Part shown: positions 27,297 to 37,101 of the stretch, piece by piece
Layout: every line of letters begins with the position of its first letter
Position numbering within the stretch: position 1 is the first letter of the stretch
Assembly: GCA_944322725.1 (NCBI GenBank)
Contig: CALUPU010000001.1
Coordinates: 1 to 64,000, forward strand
Source: Candidatus Gastranaerophilales bacterium
Lineage (GTDB): Bacteria; Cyanobacteriota; Vampirovibrionia; Gastranaerophilales; Gastranaerophilaceae
DNA length: 64,000 bases
Direction of reading: 5' to 3'
The notes under the pieces: model-generated
What the model saw: only the letters and a program-made list of their open reading frames with translations
Told to the model about the DNA's origin: nothing
Databases searched by the model: none
Program-made: the position numbers and the translations under genes

Positions 27297-27986
27297 TTAG
27301 TGTAAAGGTATATCAAGAGGCTGTGTGAGCATAATTTCAAATTCTTTGCCCTGAGTCCAGTTTACATCATTACCTTTTTTGAATAAATCAGCTACAGCCA
27401 TACCGGCATAGTATGCTCCGCCGCCAAATACTCCGCCTACTGCGCCGATAGGAACACAAAGATATTGCATATTGTCGCCTGTACCTTTGCCCCATTGAAT
27501 TGTGTTATTAAATATCTTTTTGGTTTTTTTCCAATTTTGTTTGATTGCATAACCGTAGTTGCCGCCCTGGTATACTCCTCCGTCAAGCGTCAGTTCTCTG
27601 TAGTCAAAAAGACCTGCGCTTAGGGGGATTTGTCTGCCTGTGGGGGTTACAACGTGATCAAAATTGAAGTATACAACCGCACTTCTTGAAAGTCTTTTGC
27701 TCGGATTAATTTTGTTAATTGTTCCTCTTATAATTGAACCTGCAGGAAGTGCAATCTGTCCGTTTACTATTTTGTCTGCTTTCAGCATTGCCGAAAACTG
27801 GTCACCCACACTTCCTGTACGTGTAGACAAAGGCTCTATTAACTCCAGCTTCATTGTTGAACCGGCAGGTATTCTTATTGCCTGTACATCTGCTTTCATT
27901 GTTTTGTTAACTGCTGCATCTGCAGAGATATTCATACCAAAAGCAAGACCGGCAACCAGTAAGCCCAATGTAATATATTTTTTCAT
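27297..27986 (-). CDS. Secreted protein of unknown function with AGSxIxG beta domain
   Basis: 229 aa. Signal peptide 1-24 (ends ADA). Residues 38-115 carry VGDQFSAML, LPAGSIIRGTINKI and VVYFNFDHVV, the same domain as in the SLH protein (VGDKFSA, KAGSLVKGEV) and the 262-aa protein at 10796. A Gly-rich hydrophobic stretch (GAVGGVFGGGAYYAG, about 180-195) and a last strand GKEFEIMLTQPLDIPL follow. Envelope location likely; function unknown. It is the first gene of the operon with the PncC-like and dehydrogenase genes, although its role gives no obvious link. Confidence 0.75.
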   Translation of the reverse strand: MKKYITLGLLVAGLAFGMNISADAAVNKTMKADVQAIRIPAGSTMKLELIEPLSTRTGSVGDQFSAMLKADKIVNGQIALPAGSIIRGTINKINPSKRLSRSAVVYFNFDHVVTPTGRQIPLSAGLFDYRELTLDGGVYQGGNYGYAIKQNWKKTKKIFNNTIQWGKGTGDNMQYLCVPIGAVGGVFGGGAYYAGMAVADLFKKGNDVNWTQGKEFEIMLTQPLDIPLH

Positions 27987-28050
27987 AAAAATCTCCTCTA
28001 ATATGTTCTGTTACATATTATTTTAAATATTGGCGTAATAAAATGCAATA

Positions 28051-28296
28051 TTATTTTATTTCTTCATATAATGATGCAGCTTCCTGAACGGAAATATTAC
28101 CGGAAGGTATACGAAGAATTTTTACGCTAACGGATTTGTTAAAATGTTCTATACGTATGATATCTCCTTCTTTTAGCTGTTTAGAAGGCTTTGCCGGACT
28201 GTTGTTGACAAATACTCGTCCTTGGTCTGAAACATCATTGGCAACTGTGCGTCTTTTTATTAATCTCGATACTTTTAAAAATTTATCCAATCTCAT
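28051..28296 (-). CDS. Small S4-domain RNA-binding protein (RqcP/Hsp15-like)
   Basis: 81 aa from ATG 28296. An upstream in-frame ATG at 28386 gives an AT-rich hydrophobic extension that the family lacks, so the shorter start is preferred. MRLDKFLKVSRLIKRRTVA, DQGRVFVNN and LKEGDIIRI are the S4 fold. Small S4 proteins of this size bind stalled 50S-peptidyl-tRNA complexes (RqcP in Bacillus, Hsp15 in Escherichia). Monocistronic. Confidence 0.88.
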   Translation of the reverse strand: MRLDKFLKVSRLIKRRTVANDVSDQGRVFVNNSPAKPSKQLKEGDIIRIEHFNKSVSVKILRIPSGNISVQEAASLYEEIK

Positions 28297-28454
28297 AATG
28301 TTTATTTTACTAAAAATACTTAATAATTTAAACACTATGTTTGTAATATAATAGTTATAGAGAAAGACTGTTAAAATATTTAACAATAAATTAAACTATA
28401 CGGCAAAAATTTTTTTTAGATGTTTTAAATAATTGTATAGAATTTGAGATTACA

Positions 28455-29186
28455 ATGGCACCGTTAATTAATACAATAAATTATAATCCGTCACATAGTA
28501 GTGTAAATCTTGCGGGAACATATAAAAAACACGAAGAACATTCTCATAAACATGTGAAAAAAAATGTGGATGCCCGTGTAAAGTTTGCTGCAATTGGAGG
28601 TAGTGTATTGTTTACGGCAGCTTATCTTTTTGCTCTTGCAAAGTATGCTAAAAAAGGCAGTTTTAAGATTTTTGACATGTTTAATATAGATTTTGAAAAC
28701 ATGTTTAAAGTAATGGGACTTGCTACATCTGCAGTTGCGGGCGGTTTGTTTGGCGGTCTGGCTGCGGACAAAAAAGAAAACAGACATCCTAAATTAAAAG
28801 AAGCTGTGCATCAGTTTCTCGGCAATGTTGTTACTCCTATTTCAATAGTAGGTGTTGCAGGACAGCAGATTAAAAAGCGTAATTTGTCACGTGCCAATGA
28901 AATAATAATGAGCGGACTTGCAGCGATTGCCGGTGTTGGAGCAGGTGTTACTGGAGGAAACTGGCTTGCATCAAAAGTCAATAAATTTATTTTTAAAGAA
29001 AATGATGACAGACGATTATCAGTAAAAGATTTTGGTATACATGTTGATGATCTTTTGACTGTTGCTGCGCTTACCCCAATCGGTGACAGTATAAAGGGCT
29101 TTATTTCAAAGGCTCTTCCTGCAATATTCCTTATCTGCGGATATGAAGCAGGTACAAAATCCGCTTCGGATAAAAGAAAAGATTAG
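28455..29186 (+). CDS. Unknown membrane protein with glycine-rich helices
   Basis: 243 aa, not recognised. A His/Lys-rich N-terminus (KKHEEHSHKHVKKN, 24-37) could bind metal. Hydrophobic segments lie at about 44-64, 88-104, 121-135, 148-166 and 200-230, several with GxxxG (AVAGGLFGGLAADK, AGVGAGVTGGNW). No signal peptide. The start SSVNLAGTYKK is loosely like the SFKG-type N-terminus of other proteins in this window, without the Phe. It stands alone between an S4 gene and a phosphoesterase. Confidence 0.6.
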   Translation: MAPLINTINYNPSHSSVNLAGTYKKHEEHSHKHVKKNVDARVKFAAIGGSVLFTAAYLFALAKYAKKGSFKIFDMFNIDFENMFKVMGLATSAVAGGLFGGLAADKKENRHPKLKEAVHQFLGNVVTPISIVGVAGQQIKKRNLSRANEIIMSGLAAIAGVGAGVTGGNWLASKVNKFIFKENDDRRLSVKDFGIHVDDLLTVAALTPIGDSIKGFISKALPAIFLICGYEAGTKSASDKRKD

Positions 29187-29245
29187 TATTTCGTCTATGT
29201 TTTGATATACTTATTTATAGGATTTATAACAGCGGAGTCGGATAT

Positions 29246-30100
29246 ATGAATTTTATAAAAGGTATTTGTTATACTTTATTGCTGGTCAGCGCAATATTTT
29301 TTTCAAACGGCAGAATATATGCAAAGACTTTGAACTTTGCGGTTGCATCAGATGTGCATTATTCGCCGGCTGTGAATGCGGAAAATGCAAAATCCGATAT
29401 TTCGGCAAAGGCATTGCGCGGATTTGTAGACAGGGTAAATGAAAATGACTATGATTTTGTCATTTTCCTCGGGGATAATATTGATAAATCAAAACCTCAA
29501 AATCTTAAACGCTTTTTTAATGTTATAAAAAATATGAAAACACCTTATTATCTTGTTCTCGGAAACAGTGATGCTCATAAGATTTCAGGGATGTCAAAAC
29601 CCGATTATCTCAAAATTGTTTCACAAAATAATAAATCACAGAAAAAAGCACAGTCTTCTTATTATTTCTGTCCGACTTCAGACGTTATTGTGATAGTGCT
29701 CGATAACGTATCCTCGGGAATGCCCAGCAGCCACGGTATGTTTACAGAAAAAACTCTTAAATGGCTGGATGAAGTTTTAACTAAAAATAAAAACAAAAAA
29801 GCCGTTATTTTTCAGCATGTTCCATACATTGAACCTTATGAAAAAGATTCTTATAACATACTGGAACGCCATGAATACGGGGCTGTCATAAGAAGACATA
29901 AAAATATTGTTATGATTTGTTCCGGTCACTATCATAAATATGCGCTGACACAGGATGACAGAGGAATCTACCATTTGTCGGCACCGGCTCTGTATGAACA
30001 TCCTTATAAATATCTTGACATAAAATTGGATTACAATAAAAAACCATTAACAAAGGCAAAAAATTTCAAACTTGATGTAATACAAAAACCTGCTATTTAG
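29246..30100 (+). CDS. Exported calcineurin-like metallophosphoesterase
   Basis: 284 aa. Signal peptide about 1-25 (ends YAK/T). Metal-binding motifs in order: ASDVHYSP (DxH), FLGDNIDKS (GDxx), LGNSDAHK (GNxD/H), FQHVPY and CSGHYHKYAL (GHxH). The substrate (phosphoester of nucleotides, lipids or wall polymers) cannot be read. Periplasmic location. Its 3' end overlaps the convergent 130-aa gene by 8 nt. Confidence 0.88.
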   Translation: MNFIKGICYTLLLVSAIFFSNGRIYAKTLNFAVASDVHYSPAVNAENAKSDISAKALRGFVDRVNENDYDFVIFLGDNIDKSKPQNLKRFFNVIKNMKTPYYLVLGNSDAHKISGMSKPDYLKIVSQNNKSQKKAQSSYYFCPTSDVIVIVLDNVSSGMPSSHGMFTEKTLKWLDEVLTKNKNKKAVIFQHVPYIEPYEKDSYNILERHEYGAVIRRHKNIVMICSGHYHKYALTQDDRGIYHLSAPALYEHPYKYLDIKLDYNKKPLTKAKNFKLDVIQKPAI

Positions 30101-30485
30101 TAAGATATTTTTGTAATTTGTCCATTTCTCGGGCAAGCGTTTCTACAGTTTGTTTAAGATCTTCTATCTTGCGTTTTTGAATACAGTTATTTATCCACAA
30201 ATATGTCACAGCCGCACCAATCGCAAAGAGTTTTAAAATAAGATTTTGAGCGTTTTTTATGCTCTGTGATTTGTTTTTTGGGTCTGTAGAATCTGTGTTT
30301 GCAAAAGAGTCTGTCCGATTTGTACTTTTCGGCATTGGAATATTTTTAACCATTGAAGACATAGGAAAAATTTTGTCTGATTCTCCGTAAAAAGACAAAA
30401 ATCTGTTGCTGTATAATGCTTTAAAATCGGCTGAGTGCAATTTGGAATCTTCCTCCTTATAAATTGTATATACATTATAACTCAC
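30093..30485 (-). CDS. Unknown small protein with one membrane helix and coiled coil
   Basis: 130 aa. The first 75 residues are polar and poorly ordered; a hydrophobic segment (about 82-101) and a coiled coil (RKIEDLKQTVETLAREM, about 105-122) follow. No family recognised. A stretch of Ser/Thr/Asn/Asp (56-72) is low complexity. Start ATG 30485 has GGAGGAAG in the frame downstream, so a later start (for example at M42) cannot be excluded. Confidence 0.5.
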   Translation of the reverse strand: MSYNVYTIYKEEDSKLHSADFKALYSNRFLSFYGESDKIFPMSSMVKNIPMPKSTNRTDSFANTDSTDPKNKSQSIKNAQNLILKLFAIGAAVTYLWINNCIQKRKIEDLKQTVETLAREMDKLQKYLTK

Positions 30486-30557
30486 TTCGACTACACTTGT
30501 AATACTTTTGCGTTTTTATATTACAAAAACGGCATGGTGTTGTAATAAATTGTAAGA

Positions 30558-33500
30558 CTATTCAATCCACCTGAAGTTTTTAACGTATTTATCTTCGTCG
30601 ATTTTTCCGTCAATTTTTACTGTAAATACGCGATATTGCATGTCATTGAATTCTACACCGGGGATTTTGTTCAAATCTTGAATGAGTTTTGCCTTGTCGT
30701 CTTTGTCAAGTCTGAATCCGGGAATTTGTGAAATGAGAGAGTTGAATGAAAGATTGCCTATTTTTCCCAGAATATTTTTAGCACGTTTTGTCAGTCTGCC
30801 GTACACTCTCATGTTTGCATACTGCTGCAGAACATCGTATTCACCGTTAATGTATATGTTCAGGTTGTCTCCTTTTGAATATACTTCAATATTTTGTGCA
30901 ACTCCGTTTTTGAGAGCAAAGTTTCCTTTAATAGATTCAAAATGACCTGTTTTTATAGGTGTAATAAGGTCTAAGAAATTACTTATACTTGCTCCAGTAA
31001 TTCCGCTTTTTATAAAATTGCCTGCTCTTAAAAGATATTCCACTGAACCGAGTTTAGGCATTTTTCCGTCTGCAATCTCAAAATAGACATACCCTGTCAT
31101 ATTTTTCAAACGTTCTGTTTCGGAGTTGCCTCGTGTAGTTATGACAATACTTCCGTTTGCATTACCGAAAATTTGGTCCTTGAATTCAAATAACGATGTT
31201 GCGACTTTATTTGAATCTACGTTGAAGGCAGACACATTAGCTTTGATTTTGCCGGTTTGAAATTCATAAGATGCACTGCCTGACATTTCTCCTGTTGTCA
31301 CATCAAAGCCAAGCTTGTCTATTTTTAGTATCATATCGTTTCCGAGTTGGAAAGATGATTCATAATTATTTGCGTTGAGATTACGAATAGCTATATCATC
31401 AGCTGTCATTGAGCCTTTTTTTATCCGGAAATCGGATATGTTTAAAGGCAGTTTTGCATTATTATCAGGTGCACCTACCAGTCTCAGGGTACTGTTAGGC
31501 ATAGGAATCAACGTTAGGGAGTCAATCAATGAGTCTATATTCAATTTTTTCGATTTGATATCCAGTCTGTCTATTATAATAGGAGGTTTCAATCTGTTTT
31601 CAATTACCGAGTTGAGATTGAAATCCGAGTTTAATATTTCTCCTGCGGCAGCAAGGTCGATTGTTTTTTCTTTAAATTTTAATGAGGCATTTTTTATAAC
31701 TGTGTTATACAAAGGCATATCAAGATTTTCCATTGATAATACGCCGAGTATTACAGGACTGTTAATATTGCCTTTTATGTTCAATTTGCAGTTAAACATT
31801 CCGTTTTTTAGGACTGATTTTTTAAATATCACATTGAATATTTTTACGTTTGCATTGTTTAACGTTTCGACATTTATATTTCTGATAAAAATATTTTTTT
31901 TGCCTGCCTGTACTATTCCGTTTAAATGGAGAACAGGCAGAGGATATGACCTGTCATTCTGGGATATCATATACCTTATGTAGTCGAGTTTTTTTATATG
32001 GTAGACATTGTTATCCGTAATATTTATGTCTGCTGAAATTTCTCTCTCTTCATTTTCATCGCCAAGATTTGCGCCCATATAATAAATGTCAGCATTTTGT
32101 GCAAGTTTAATTTTGGGACGAAGTCTCAGATTGTACGCATTTCCGCTTATATCTGTTGTTACGGTAATATCGCCTCGGGGCTTAACCGGATATGTAAGAC
32201 GGCTGTTAATATATTTGTTTACAAATGATTCGTTGAGTTTTGTTGTAAAATAGCCGTTTATTTTGGCTGTTTTATCCAAATCCCATATAGAAATGTTTAA
32301 AAAGACGGGAGTGTTATCAATTTGGGCTATAAAGGAGTTTAAAGTTGCTTTTTCTCCGTCAAGAACAACTTTGCCAGTATCAATAGATACCGGAGTCTTG
32401 AAATAACCGTGATTAAATTTGATATCTTTAAAGTCAATAGAACCCTTAAGCCGGTTATTTTTACATGTTACATTTACATTTGCTCTGCCTTGATAATTTT
32501 CATATGCATTCAGCAGTTTTGATATGTAATCAGGAAGTACGTTGAGATTTTTGAGTTTATTCAGAAGGCTTACATCAAATTCTGATACATGTATATGTCC
32601 GTCTGCTTTGTAATTTTTTGAGAAAACATCACTTATTTTTCCGTCCATATATATGTCAGAATTCATCAGTGTTGATTTGAAATTATGAACAGACAGTATT
32701 CCGTTTTGCAGATTAAAATTACCTGAATATATTTTAAATTCAGTATTCTCTTGAGTATTGGCTTCTGGCAAAAAATATCCTTTTGCACTTAATTTATTAA
32801 GGTCAAAATTGTCGTTATTTGATTTATATTCTGCATTTATCGTTATAAGAGAATGAGTTTTAGGCAGTTTTGATATTTGCGGCAGTTTTGTTTTTTCATT
32901 TTCCGCAATCAGCAATAAAAGTTCATCTGTTTTGAGGGTATTGCCGGAGATTTTTATATCTGTTCTTTGCTCTTTGCAGCCTCCTTTTACTGTTATGGGC
33001 GAAGAGCCTGCCAATCCTTTTAAATCTGCTTTCCAATCTTTATCATTAAATTCTATTTTGCCTTTAAGATTTTTTGCTGAGACAGGCAGTCCTTTTATTT
33101 TAGCATTGCTGTTTTTTAGGTCAATTTTGCCTGAAATCAGCAGGGTTTGGTTTTTCAAAACTTCCCCGAAATCCTTTGCAAACCCTTTTATTTTTATTGC
33201 AGTGCTGACTTTTCCTGAAATTGCTTCAACCGGAGCAACCATGGATTTTTTGTTGTCCAGCATCGGGCTTGTTTTTAAGATTTCAAACAGGTCTGCTATA
33301 TCAATGGATGGTGAAGTTACATCAAAATCTATATTACCTGATAAATCTGCTTTTCCGTCAACTTTTACAGGCTGCTTTTTAATATAAGCATTTGTTGTAT
33401 AAAAATGCATGTCTCTGTGGTCAAATACAAGAGCTCCGTTAGCATTGTGAAGCTGTGTATTTAGACCTTGAAGAGATGCAGTAGTGTTCTTAAAGTTAAA

Positions 33501-35039
33501 TTGACCGGTTACTTCACCGTCCAGAACAGTACCGATTGTATGTATATCAATGTTGCCTTTACCTTTTATTTTCATATAAGGAACAGGACCTATGTCAAAT
33601 CCGACTACTTCATGAATAGGAACAAGCATATATTCTGCTGTTGCTAGGTCTACATTCGGCGAGGATTTTACTTTGAAATCACCTGCTCCGTAGACTTTCA
33701 TTTCGGCAATGCCTTCTACATCTACATACTCTCCGTATCCTGCAAATACACGTGTTTTTACCTTTACTTTATCTTTTAGAAACTCTGCAAAGATTTTGCA
33801 ATGAGGAACCAGCGGGTTATCCTTGACTATGTATACATCTTGCGCCTGTAGGCTTCCGTATATCTCAGGTAAGTCTGCCCGTCCTTTTATTTCCAGTTTT
33901 CCGTTAGCAATACCCCAGGCACCGTACTTTTTGAATTTTTGCATTACATTTAAAGGGTCGCCCTGTATTGAAGGTATAAGGTGATACAAAGAATGTATAC
34001 TTGAATCTTTTACTTCTGCTTTTAAATCCAATAAAGGATTCTTTGTGTCAAATTTTTTTATCAGACCAGTGATTAAGATATTCCAGTTGTCTGCCTGAAT
34101 TTGCGTGTGTCTTGTATTTATATTGCTGTTATCAAATGACAGTACAGAGTTAAATTTTATTTCGCTGTCGGATTTGACTGAATCCAGCGGGTTTTTCATA
34201 TTAACGGCAAAGTTTTTAACAGATGCCTTTAATTCTATTTCACTTTTTTGTGTGCATGAAGTTTGCGCATTTATTATACCGGATGCAGAGACAATTTCTT
34301 TGTCAAGCAAATATGACAGATATTTCGAATAGTCAGAAAGATTCAGGTTTTTGATATTGAGAGCACATTTTGCTGAAGAACTGCTCAAACCTTTTGATAA
34401 AGGCATTTTTGAGTAAAAATCCGCATCAATTTGGGATTTTTCTATGTTGTTGATATTTATTGCCGCATCAAGCACAAGCTTTATAAATTTATTCTTTTTG
34501 TATGAAATATCTGAATTGTTTACATAAAATACGGATTTTTGATTTATATATTTGTCATCAAAAATAATCCTTGAATTTAATATATTAATCTTTTTTATAT
34601 CTAAATCAATGTCTTGTTTAGGGTCAAATTTAATGTTTAACGGGTAATTGCCCAGATACATTTTTTTATCTGCGTGACGTGATACTGTGAGGTTAAAACC
34701 TTTTGCCTCCAATGCTTTTATTTTAATTTTTTTTAAAAGCAATGAGGGCAGGCCTACGGCTGCATTAAAGTTTTCTGCCGAGGCAATTGCAGAGTTGCCG
34801 GAGTCTGTTAATTCAAAATTATTTACAAATATTTTTATTGCAAAAGCAGGATATGTCTTTATATATGCGCTTTTGTAGTTTAAGTTCAGACCTGTTTTGT
34901 TTTTTAAGGCAAAGGTTAATTTTTCAGATTTAAGCGCATTGTTAATCAATGCCGGAAATGCCCATAAATATAAAGCCTCTACTCCCGCAAATATTATGAC
35001 TGCTGTTATTAAAAATATTTTTAATATCTTTATTTTCAT
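30558..35039 (-). CDS. Giant AsmA/TamB-like envelope protein
   Basis: 1493 aa. One N-terminal membrane helix (about 7-28) and then a very long beta-rich body with repeated short strands, ending in an AsmA-like C-terminal region (LKNMTGYVYFEIADGKMPK, then FESIKGNFALKNGVAQN, about 1330-1410). This is the layout of the AsmA superfamily (AsmA, TamB, YhdP), inner-membrane-anchored periplasmic bridges that carry phospholipids to the outer membrane. Its presence says the cell has two membranes. It is divergent from the Skp/OmpH-like gene over 126 bases, fitting shared control of outer-membrane building. Which subfamily it belongs to cannot be settled by eye. Confidence 0.85.
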   Translation of the reverse strand: MKIKILKIFLITAVIIFAGVEALYLWAFPALINNALKSEKLTFALKNKTGLNLNYKSAYIKTYPAFAIKIFVNNFELTDSGNSAIASAENFNAAVGLPSLLLKKIKIKALEAKGFNLTVSRHADKKMYLGNYPLNIKFDPKQDIDLDIKKINILNSRIIFDDKYINQKSVFYVNNSDISYKKNKFIKLVLDAAININNIEKSQIDADFYSKMPLSKGLSSSSAKCALNIKNLNLSDYSKYLSYLLDKEIVSASGIINAQTSCTQKSEIELKASVKNFAVNMKNPLDSVKSDSEIKFNSVLSFDNSNINTRHTQIQADNWNILITGLIKKFDTKNPLLDLKAEVKDSSIHSLYHLIPSIQGDPLNVMQKFKKYGAWGIANGKLEIKGRADLPEIYGSLQAQDVYIVKDNPLVPHCKIFAEFLKDKVKVKTRVFAGYGEYVDVEGIAEMKVYGAGDFKVKSSPNVDLATAEYMLVPIHEVVGFDIGPVPYMKIKGKGNIDIHTIGTVLDGEVTGQFNFKNTTASLQGLNTQLHNANGALVFDHRDMHFYTTNAYIKKQPVKVDGKADLSGNIDFDVTSPSIDIADLFEILKTSPMLDNKKSMVAPVEAISGKVSTAIKIKGFAKDFGEVLKNQTLLISGKIDLKNSNAKIKGLPVSAKNLKGKIEFNDKDWKADLKGLAGSSPITVKGGCKEQRTDIKISGNTLKTDELLLLIAENEKTKLPQISKLPKTHSLITINAEYKSNNDNFDLNKLSAKGYFLPEANTQENTEFKIYSGNFNLQNGILSVHNFKSTLMNSDIYMDGKISDVFSKNYKADGHIHVSEFDVSLLNKLKNLNVLPDYISKLLNAYENYQGRANVNVTCKNNRLKGSIDFKDIKFNHGYFKTPVSIDTGKVVLDGEKATLNSFIAQIDNTPVFLNISIWDLDKTAKINGYFTTKLNESFVNKYINSRLTYPVKPRGDITVTTDISGNAYNLRLRPKIKLAQNADIYYMGANLGDENEEREISADINITDNNVYHIKKLDYIRYMISQNDRSYPLPVLHLNGIVQAGKKNIFIRNINVETLNNANVKIFNVIFKKSVLKNGMFNCKLNIKGNINSPVILGVLSMENLDMPLYNTVIKNASLKFKEKTIDLAAAGEILNSDFNLNSVIENRLKPPIIIDRLDIKSKKLNIDSLIDSLTLIPMPNSTLRLVGAPDNNAKLPLNISDFRIKKGSMTADDIAIRNLNANNYESSFQLGNDMILKIDKLGFDVTTGEMSGSASYEFQTGKIKANVSAFNVDSNKVATSLFEFKDQIFGNANGSIVITTRGNSETERLKNMTGYVYFEIADGKMPKLGSVEYLLRAGNFIKSGITGASISNFLDLITPIKTGHFESIKGNFALKNGVAQNIEVYSKGDNLNIYINGEYDVLQQYANMRVYGRLTKRAKNILGKIGNLSFNSLISQIPGFRLDKDDKAKLIQDLNKIPGVEFNDMQYRVFTVKIDGKIDEDKYVKNFRWIE

Positions 35040-35165
35040 TAGAAATATTATTTTCTTTATTTATTAATTATATATCAATTAGAAATTTTTTCACTTGTCT
35101 TTACATTTAATTATTGCTAAAATTATTAAATTAGAGGCTTAAATCGGATGAGGAGAGTATAAATT

Positions 35166-35642
35166 ATGAAGAATCTAAAAGGTTTGTTTGTTGCAGCAGC
35201 AGCTTTATTCGTTTTAGGAACTGTAAATGTACAGGCTGATGCCCAAACAATAGGTTATGTAAATTACAAGACAGTTGAGTCAAATTATGAATTCGCCAAA
35301 CAGGCATATAAAGAGATTGATACTAAATATCTTGAACTGCAGCAGTATTTGATGGATAAAGAGAAACAGTATAAAAATATCGAATCTCCCATAAATAAAA
35401 AGAATTTTGAAGATCAAGTTCAAAAAGATTTTAAACTCAAAAATGACGAATTTGACAAACTTAAATTAAAAAGAGCACAGGAAGTAGAAAACAATATACT
35501 TCAAGCAACAAAAGCAGTTGCTGCTGATAAAAAAATTGATATAGTTCTTGACTATAGAGTAATATTTACTGGCGGTGTTGATATTTCTCAGGATGTAATC
35601 AACTATCTCAATTCTTCAAAGTTTAAACCTGCAAAAAAATAA
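35166..35642 (+). CDS. OmpH/Skp-like periplasmic chaperone
   Basis: 158 aa. Signal peptide about 1-25 (VQADA). The start of the mature part, TIGYVNYKTVESNYEFAKQA, is the OmpH-family opening (IgyVd...v...), followed by a long charged coiled coil (about 45-120) and the closing strand KIDIVLDYRVIFTGGVDIS. Skp holds unfolded outer-membrane proteins in the periplasm. Ribosome site GAGGAGAG before ATG. Divergent from the AsmA-like gene. Confidence 0.9.
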   Translation: MKNLKGLFVAAAALFVLGTVNVQADAQTIGYVNYKTVESNYEFAKQAYKEIDTKYLELQQYLMDKEKQYKNIESPINKKNFEDQVQKDFKLKNDEFDKLKLKRAQEVENNILQATKAVAADKKIDIVLDYRVIFTGGVDISQDVINYLNSSKFKPAKK

Positions 35643-35649
35643 AAGTGAT

Positions 35650-35677
35650 AAAAAAACGTCATATGACGTTTTTTTTA
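35650..35677. terminator. Bidirectional terminator between skp-like and nucleoside phosphorylase genes
   Basis: AAAAAACGTCAT/ATGACGTTTTTT is a perfect palindrome with A-run and T-run, right between two convergent stops. Confidence 0.9.
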
Positions 35678-36997
35678 TTAAATTATACAATATATCATTG
35701 ATGACCTGTTAGGTTCATAGTGTTCTATTGTAATGGCTTCTTTCAAGTATTCGCAAGCAGAGTCGATTTTTTCCTGATTATTGGCATATAGTGTTGCAAC
35801 AACCTCGCCCGTATGAACATATTCTCCAAATATTTTATTTAGATATATGCCTGCTGAATAATCGATATCATCGGATTTTCTTTCTCTGCCTGCGCCTAGC
35901 AGTTTGCAGGCATAAGCTGTTTTATATGCATCTATATTTTGAATAAATCCTTCTTTTTCCGCTTTAATCTGAAATGCATAAGAAGGTTGTGTAAAAAGTC
36001 TGTAATTATCAACAACAAAAGGATTTCCTCCCTGTGATTGAATGAGACGTTTAAAGTATTCAAGTGCTCTGCCCGAAGTAATTGCTTCATTAATTTTTGA
36101 ATATGCTTCTTCCTGATTTTGAGCAAGACCTACCTCACACAGAGTCAGCGCAGACATCTGATATGTTAACTCTTTTATGTCTGCAGTCATATTTCCTTTT
36201 AAGAATTCAATGGATTCAATAACTTCAATAGCGTTACCGACTGCTCTTCCAAGCGGCTGCTCCATTGATGTTATTACTGCATGGAATTTTTTGCCGAGTT
36301 TTGCTGCAATATTTACCATCCATTGAGCAAGTTCACAGGCTTCTTCAGGTGTTTTCAAAAATGCACCCGATCCGTATTTTACATCAAGTACCACATAATC
36401 AGCGCCTGAGGCAATTTTTTTTGAAACAACAGAAGAAGCTATTAGAGGTATTGCGTCAACGGTTGCTGTTACATCACGCAATGCATACAATTTGCCGTCT
36501 GCAGGGGTAAGGCGTTTTGTCTGGGCTCCTATTGCTAGCCCTGTGTCTTTGACTTTTTTTATTAGTTCTTCTATATCCAAATCTGTTTTAAATCCAGGTA
36601 TGGATTCAAGCTTATCAATTGTTCCTCCTGTGTGACCGAGCCCTCTGCCCGAGAGTTTTGCAATAGGAACACCGCATGAAGCAAGAAGCGGTATCAATAT
36701 CAGTGTTATTTTGTCGCCTACTCCGCCTGTTGAATGTTTGTCTGCGATATGACCGCAGCCGTTGTTCATATTTCTGATAGGGGAAAGGTCAATAACTTCG
36801 CCTGAATTTATAATGGCTTGTGTGAGATTGGCTGTCTCGTCCAGTGTCATACCTTGAAAATAAACAGCCATAAGCCACGCAGAAACCTGATAATCTTCTG
36901 CGCTGTTGTTCATTATGCTGTCAATTATAAATTGTATTTCTTCTTTAGTATGTTCAAGACCTTTTTTCTTTTTTTCTATTAAATCTACAAATCTCAC
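35678..36997 (-). CDS. Pyrimidine-nucleoside (thymidine) phosphorylase
   Basis: 439 aa. It splits thymidine or uridine with phosphate into base and (deoxy)ribose-1-phosphate. Motifs: KKKGLEHTKEEIQFII (N-terminal helix), DKHSTGGVGDKITL (phosphate and base binding), KLSGRGLGHTGGTIDKLESI and LDVKYGSGAF. Length and the C-terminal PYNP domain (about 345-435) match Pdp/DeoA. Whether it prefers thymidine only or both pyrimidines cannot be told. Single gene with terminators on both sides. Confidence 0.93.
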   Translation of the reverse strand: MRFVDLIEKKKKGLEHTKEEIQFIIDSIMNNSAEDYQVSAWLMAVYFQGMTLDETANLTQAIINSGEVIDLSPIRNMNNGCGHIADKHSTGGVGDKITLILIPLLASCGVPIAKLSGRGLGHTGGTIDKLESIPGFKTDLDIEELIKKVKDTGLAIGAQTKRLTPADGKLYALRDVTATVDAIPLIASSVVSKKIASGADYVVLDVKYGSGAFLKTPEEACELAQWMVNIAAKLGKKFHAVITSMEQPLGRAVGNAIEVIESIEFLKGNMTADIKELTYQMSALTLCEVGLAQNQEEAYSKINEAITSGRALEYFKRLIQSQGGNPFVVDNYRLFTQPSYAFQIKAEKEGFIQNIDAYKTAYACKLLGAGRERKSDDIDYSAGIYLNKIFGEYVHTGEVVATLYANNQEKIDSACEYLKEAITIEHYEPNRSSMIYCII

Positions 36998-37049
36998 TCT
37001 GACTGCCTTTATTTGTACTGCATAACAAATATTAAAATAACATAAATTA

Positions 37050-37088
37050 AAAAAAGAGGCATCCTGTAAACAGGATACCTCTTTTTAA
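37050..37088 (-). terminator. Terminator of the PFOR gene
   Basis: AAAAAGAGG, one mismatch, ATCCTG, loop TAAA, CAGGAT, CCTCTTTTT. It follows the PFOR stop on the minus strand and can work both ways. Confidence 0.88.
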
Positions 37089-37101
37089 GAGTTTATTTGG
37101 C

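Noticed and set aside
27296-27340. Longer start of the PncC-like gene
   Set aside because: It would lie inside the upstream coding gene; the ATG at 27295 comes one base after that gene's stop.
28297-28386. Longer start for the S4-domain gene
   Set aside because: The added 30 residues are hydrophobic and AT-rich; the fold begins at MRLDKFLK.
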